DNA of 64,000 bases from Haloferax sp. Q22. Its GTDB lineage: Archaea > Halobacteriota > Halobacteria > Halobacteriales > Haloferacaceae. Of this stretch, positions 60,297 to 64,000 are shown piece by piece. The number at the start of each line of letters is the position of its first letter. The first letter of the stretch is position 1. The translations under genes and the position numbers were made by a program. The stretch is from assembly GCF_001482285.1 (NCBI RefSeq), contig NZ_LOEP01000029.1, forward strand, positions 1 through 64,000, given 5' to 3'. The notes beneath the pieces were generated by a model. That model was given only the letters and a program-made list of their open reading frames with translations, did no database searches and had not been told where the DNA came from.

Positions 60297-61241
60297 ATGT
60301 CTCGCCGCCTCGGCCTCGGCGCGTTCGCCGCCGGGCTCATCGCCGCGGTTCTCTCGGCACTCGTCCGCGCGACGACCCCTCTCTCCGATTTCGACGTGCC
60401 CAACGCCGACCTGCTCCTCTCGAAGGGGCTGTCCGCCGCCGCGGTCGCGCTCGTCGCCTACGGCGTCTACCGGTTTCTCGCCGCGTTCTTCGTCAAGCGT
60501 ATCGCCGACCGCCGCCGGGCACATGACGTTCGGAACGTCCTCCGACTCACGCTCGGCGGGGTCGCGCTCGTCGGCGTCCTCGGGGCGTTCACGGAGCAGT
60601 GGCTCGGCCTGTTGGTCTCGTTCGGCGTCATCGGCTTCGCCGTCACCTTCGCGCTCCAACAGCCGATTCTCTCCTTTATCGGCTGGTTCTACATCCTCGT
60701 GAAACGACCGTACGCGGTCGGCGACCGCGTCAACATCGGCTCGGTCTCCGGCGACGTGGCCGAGGTCGACTTCCTCGTCACGACGCTCTGGGAGACCGGC
60801 GGCACCCTCGCGTCGAACCAGCCGTCCGGTCGGACCGTCACCGTCCCGAACTCGCTCGTCCTCTCCTCTGAGGTCGTCAACTACGGCGCGCTGTTCGACC
60901 GCGTCTGGACGGAGGTGCCGGTGCAGGTGTCCTACGAGACGGACCTCCCGTTCGTCCGCCAACTCCTCTTGGACGTGGCCGACGAGGAACTCGGCGACGA
61001 CATGGACGCCGCGATGAAACGCTACCGGGCCAGGCTCGCCGAGTCGCCGCTGGACCTCGACGTGGCCGGCGGCCCGACCGTCAACGTCGCACAGGAGGAG
61101 TCGTGGGTCGTCTTCCGACTCCGCGTGCTCGTCCCTCCGACCCGCGCCCAGCGCGTCAAAAACCGGCTGTACGAGCGCATCCTCGACCGACTGGGCGACC
61201 ACCCCGACCGCGTCAGCTTCCCGGTGAGCCGCAACCGCTGA
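60297..61241 (+). CDS. mscS: MscS-type mechanosensitive channel
   Basis: A 314-residue channel that opens on membrane tension to release solutes. Four predicted helices lie in the first 150 residues; the pore helix is within GVIGFAVTFALQQPILSFIGW. The beta domain begins with KRPYAVGDRVNIGSVSGDVAEVDFLVT-type sequence and the C-terminal alpha/beta domain follows. It is probably single-copy here and fits osmotic downshock survival in a halophile. Confidence 0.88.
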   Translation: MSRRLGLGAFAAGLIAAVLSALVRATTPLSDFDVPNADLLLSKGLSAAAVALVAYGVYRFLAAFFVKRIADRRRAHDVRNVLRLTLGGVALVGVLGAFTEQWLGLLVSFGVIGFAVTFALQQPILSFIGWFYILVKRPYAVGDRVNIGSVSGDVAEVDFLVTTLWETGGTLASNQPSGRTVTVPNSLVLSSEVVNYGALFDRVWTEVPVQVSYETDLPFVRQLLLDVADEELGDDMDAAMKRYRARLAESPLDLDVAGGPTVNVAQEESWVVFRLRVLVPPTRAQRVKNRLYERILDRLGDHPDRVSFPVSRNR

Positions 61242-61354
61242 GCGCGACGCGGGCCGACGTTGCGCGCCTCGTTTGTCGCCGTCCCGCTCGTCACCGCCTC
61301 GTCTCGTCCGCCGGCATCGAAACCCGCAAATCCCCCGCGCCCAACGTCGAAGCG

Positions 61355-62269
61355 ATGGAGACGGGTGTCATCGACCTCGCGAGCCTCGACGGAGCGTTCG
61401 ACCTCCAATCGACGCTGGAGAGCGGCCAGTCGTACCTCTGGGATCGCCCCGACGGCCGGATGTACGAGCGCGATGCGGCCTACGGCGGCGACGCGTGGTA
61501 CCAGACGGTCGTCCCGCCGCTCGACGGCGTCTCCGACGAGTCCGCCATCGTCAGGGTCCGCCAGACCGACGGCGCGCTGGAGTGGGAATCCAACCTCGAC
61601 GCCGTCCCGCTTCTCACCCACCTGCTCCGCCTCGACGACGACCTCGACGCCATCGTCTCGGAGATGCCCGACGAACCGCTCGTCCGGCGGGCCTACGAGG
61701 CGTACCCGGGGATGCGGCTCGTCCGTGACCCGCCGTTCGGCTGTCTCGTCTCGTTCATCTGCTCGGCGCAGATGCGCGTCTCCCGAATCTTCGGGATGCA
61801 GTCGCGGCTCAGAGAGACCTACGGCGAGCGCGTCGAGTTCGACGGCGAGACGTACTTCGCGTACCCGACGCCCGAGCGTCTGGCCGAGGCCACCGAAGAC
61901 GAACTCCGCGACCTCAGCCTCGGCTACCGCGCGCCCTACGTCCAGCGGACGGCCGAGATGGTCGCCACGGGCGAGGCGACGCCCGACGAGGCCCGCGGCC
62001 GCGACTACGAGGACGCCCGCGACTTCCTGACGACGTTCGTCGGCGTCGGCGACAAGGTCGCGGACTGCGTCCTCTTGTTCTCGCTCGACTACCTCGAAGC
62101 CGTCCCGCTCGATACGTGGATTCGGTCGGCCATCGAGGAACACTACCCCGACTGCGACCGGGGGAACTACGCCGACACCTCGCGGGCCATCCGCGAGCGC
62201 CTCGGGGGTCGCTACGCCGGCTACACCCAGACGTACGTCTTTCACTACCTCCGTTCCGGCGGGGAATGA
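61355..62269 (+). CDS. ogg: 8-oxoguanine DNA glycosylase (OGG family)
   Basis: HhH-GPD base-excision enzyme of 304 residues. The N-terminal domain starts with FDLQSTLESGQSYLWDRPDG, an OGG1-like pattern, and the helix-hairpin-helix with catalytic pair is FVGVGDKVADCVLLFSLDYLEAVPLDTW (Lys in GVGDK; Asp in PLDTW). There is no Fe-S cluster. ATG 61355 is used; the extended frame to 61103 overlaps the MscS gene. Confidence 0.86.
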   Translation: METGVIDLASLDGAFDLQSTLESGQSYLWDRPDGRMYERDAAYGGDAWYQTVVPPLDGVSDESAIVRVRQTDGALEWESNLDAVPLLTHLLRLDDDLDAIVSEMPDEPLVRRAYEAYPGMRLVRDPPFGCLVSFICSAQMRVSRIFGMQSRLRETYGERVEFDGETYFAYPTPERLAEATEDELRDLSLGYRAPYVQRTAEMVATGEATPDEARGRDYEDARDFLTTFVGVGDKVADCVLLFSLDYLEAVPLDTWIRSAIEEHYPDCDRGNYADTSRAIRERLGGRYAGYTQTYVFHYLRSGGE

Positions 62270-62331
62270 GCGGGCACGAGACGGCGTGGCAAGAAGGTTG
62301 ATACCCTTCGGCACACAACCTCATCGTAACC

Positions 62332-62769
62332 ATGGACTGCAGAGTCGTCGTCGAGGCCGCGGTCCCGGTGTACGACGTGGAAACCGTAGACGAGGCGATT
62401 CGCATCGCCATCTCGAAGACCGGAGAGATGCTCAATCCCGACCTGAAGTACGTCGAGATTAGCATGGGTACCCGCGCCTCGCCCGAGGGCGAGGAACTCC
62501 CCCCCGCGTTCATCGCCGCGGACGAAGCGCTCGTCGCCCTCGAACTGGAGATGACCGTCTTCAACGTCGAACAGGAGGAACACGCCTCGCGCATCGCCCG
62601 CAAGGAGATCGGTCAACGCCTCGAAAACATCCCGCTGAAGGTGCTGTCGGTCGAACGGGTCGACGACGACTCGGTCGAGACGGACGGCGAGGGTGACACC
62701 CGTACCGAGACCGGCGCTTCCGACGACGACACGCTCGTCGACTTCGACGACCTCGTCGACGACCGCTGA
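62332..62769 (+). CDS. UPF0212 (DUF555) family protein
   Basis: A 145-residue protein of the archaea-specific UPF0212 family (CRVVVEAAVPVYDVETVDEAIRIAISKTGEMLNPDLKYVEI, with an acidic tail). Function is not established. Unlike some relatives, no cysteine cluster is visible. It lies 62 bases after the ogg gene and could share a transcript with it. Confidence 0.86.
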   Translation: MDCRVVVEAAVPVYDVETVDEAIRIAISKTGEMLNPDLKYVEISMGTRASPEGEELPPAFIAADEALVALELEMTVFNVEQEEHASRIARKEIGQRLENIPLKVLSVERVDDDSVETDGEGDTRTETGASDDDTLVDFDDLVDDR

Positions 62770-62979
62770 GGCCGTCGTCGCGCCTTGCGTCGTCGCATCT
62801 CGTTGTCGCGTCGCCTGGTCCCGCCCGACCGCTGTTGTTGCTTCTACTCGCGCGTGGAACTCATCCAATTCCAAGTAGCTCGGCACAGCGGTCACTCGGG
62901 AGTGTCGTCGCGCGAGAGAACGGCGCGGTCGCTCTCGGGTGTAGGGTCGTGTAGAGGAGAACGCGTTTCTTTTCTCGGT

Positions 62980-63216
62980 TCAGTCGGCTTGCGGTGCGAG
63001 CGGCTCTGGTTCGGCCTCGTGCATCGCTCCGGTGATACCTTTCGCCAGTTTAAACACGGCTGCTTTGTGGTCCGTCTTGGACTTGTGGATGGATGTCGGT
63101 CGTACGCCGAGTTCGTTGTACTCGACAAGACTGATTTCCTCGTCCTCCCAGGCCTCAATCTGGGTGTGGACTTCTGCGAGCAGACCGTGCAGGTGGATGA
63201 GTTCCTGCTTCTTCAT
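62980..63216 (-). CDS. UPF0058 family protein
   Basis: A 78-residue archaeal protein of the UPF0058 family (MKKQELIHLHGLLAEVHTQI, then TSIHKSKTDHKAAVFKLAKGI). The conserved histidines suggest metal or nucleic-acid binding, but function is not established. The start is ATG 63216. ACTATATCC just upstream is a probable TATA element. It is divergent from aIF2-beta. Confidence 0.85.
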   Translation of the reverse strand: MKKQELIHLHGLLAEVHTQIEAWEDEEISLVEYNELGVRPTSIHKSKTDHKAAVFKLAKGITGAMHEAEPEPLAPQAD

Positions 63217-63391
63217 GAGCAACCACGGCTTGAGACCGGAGGGATATAGTATTATCTTGAGTCACGTTAGCATCCGACTCCCTTAAACCGCCGATTATGG
63301 GGGTCTCAGGGGAAATTTCGTGTCCGACTGTTTTCAATTCGTTTGTTGTTTCGCCCCCTCGATAGCGAGCATCGGCGGAATCTCACGAGTG

Positions 63392-63460
63392 GTTTATATA
63401 GCTATGTAGGGCGCGCGCCGAGCGCCGGTCGCGCGCGCCGGGGGTCGTGAGAATTTTACC
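63392..63460 (+). promoter_or_regulatory. control region of aIF2-beta with two TATA boxes and a GC hairpin
   Basis: TTTATATAG (63393-63401) and GAATTTTACC (63451-63460) are candidate TATA boxes, the second suitably placed for a leaderless start at 63484. Between them, GGCGCGCGC (63410-63418) and GCGCGCGCC (63431-63439) form a perfect 9-bp stem with a 12-base loop. Confidence 0.5.
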
Positions 63461-63483
63461 CCGGCGTGCGCGTACTGTCGCGC

Positions 63484-63891
63484 ATGGACTACGACGACCA
63501 ACTGGACCGCGCGCTCTCGGAGTCACCGGACGTCGCGGAAGGCGACGACCGCTTCAGCGTCCCGGAACCAACGGTCCGCCAGGAGGGGAACGTCACGGTC
63601 TACGAGAACTTCGCGGCGACCCACGACCGCCTCGCACGCGAGGCGGCGCACGTTCTGAAGTTCTTCCAGACGGAGTTGGGGACGAGCGCCCAAATCGACG
63701 ACAGAAGTCGCGCGCGCTTCACCGGCGAGTTCCGCCAGCGCCGCATCGCCGACGCGCTCGACGAGTACGTCGAGTCGTTCGTGCTGTGTAGCGAGTGCGG
63801 GTCCCCGGACACGAAACTCGTCACCGAACAGGGTGCCGAGGTGTTGAAGTGCGACGCATGCGGCGCGCTCTCGGCGATTCCCGACATCTAA
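63484..63891 (+). CDS. translation initiation factor aIF2 subunit beta
   Basis: Beta subunit (135 residues) of the heterotrimer that carries initiator tRNA to the ribosome. The central alpha-beta domain (about 30-95) includes HVLKFFQTELGTSAQID and RFTGEFRQRRIADALDEYV. The C-terminal zinc ribbon has CSECGSPDTKL and CDACGAL (two CxxC pairs). Length is normal for archaeal aIF2-beta. Confidence 0.95.
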   Translation: MDYDDQLDRALSESPDVAEGDDRFSVPEPTVRQEGNVTVYENFAATHDRLAREAAHVLKFFQTELGTSAQIDDRSRARFTGEFRQRRIADALDEYVESFVLCSECGSPDTKLVTEQGAEVLKCDACGALSAIPDI

Positions 63892-63949
63892 AAAGCAAAC
63901 GTCCCGCGAGGCCGCTCCGTACCGGAGGCGGTTCCTCTCTCACTCCTCG

Positions 63950-64000
63950 CTACTCGAACTGTTTGAGCGTCTGGAGGTCGCGCTCCGTCCGCATGAACTC
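63950..64000 (-). CDS. C-terminal end of a gene cut by the window edge
   Basis: The last 51 bases read, on the minus strand, EFMRTERDLQTLKQFE followed by TAG (63950-63952). The composition and helix-like pattern are protein-like, and the gene would converge on aIF2-beta. The rest lies outside the window, so the product is not identified. Confidence 0.5.
   Translation of the reverse strand, partial: EFMRTERDLQTLKQFE

Overview
The window is chromosomal DNA of a halophilic archaeon, most likely Haloferax or a close relative. It is GC-rich, and its proteins are strongly acidic. Many genes have a TATA element centred 26-31 bases before the start codon, as expected for leaderless transcripts. Gene content is typically haloarchaeal: TBP, Orc1/Cdc6, archaeosine enzymes, aIF2-beta, a Tat lipoprotein and FilR1-type regulators. 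No rRNA, transposase, integrase or CRISPR array was found.

Layout. 1-5.2 kb holds a TATA-binding protein gene, a winged-helix regulator, an Orc1/Cdc6 initiator gene and a replication origin with ten origin-recognition boxes. 5.2-13.2 kb holds an XPB/Rad25-like helicase, tRNA-Tyr with copies of its 3' end downstream, a 2Fe-2S ferredoxin, a small-protein gene, a thioesterase, the queD-queE-queC preQ0 cluster (for archaeosine), a methyltransferase and an EamA transporter. 13.2-22.7 kb holds a hybrid histidine kinase and a divergent pair of alpha-glucan hydrolases (a double GH15 protein and a GH13 enzyme). 22.7-32.3 kb holds a NarK-type transporter facing five minus-strand genes: an RGP-like glycosyltransferase, an iron-type ABC importer (binding protein, permease, ATPase) and a GT39-type membrane glycosyltransferase placed 2 bases after the ATPase gene. 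A perfect TTAGG-N4-CCTAA operator precedes the binding-protein gene, and a close variant precedes the RGP-like gene.

32.3-39 kb holds an MrfA/SftH-like helicase, DUF393 and DUF123 proteins, a second FilR1-type regulator, an aminotransferase and a CBS-ParB protein. 39-49.8 kb is a lactate-utilisation region: an FAD/Fe-S D-lactate dehydrogenase and the lactate permease lctP on the minus strand; a winged-helix protein, an Nramp-like transporter, lutC and a lutB-lutA fusion on the plus strand. 49.8-64 kb holds mainly housekeeping genes: PRC-barrel, TrkA-N/DHH, tRNA-Lys (again with a copied 3' end), MFS, thrS, malQ, MscS, an 8-oxoguanine glycosylase, UPF0212, UPF0058 and aIF2-beta, and the tail of one more gene at the right edge.

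The observations that stand out are the hairpin units carrying copies of tRNA 3' ends at both tRNA genes, the shared operator-like motif linking iron uptake with two glycosyltransferases, the structured repeats in the origin, a four-copy G-quadruplex-type repeat, a 17-codon leader ORF joined by GTGA to a transporter gene, and two paralogous small proteins of one uncharacterised family.
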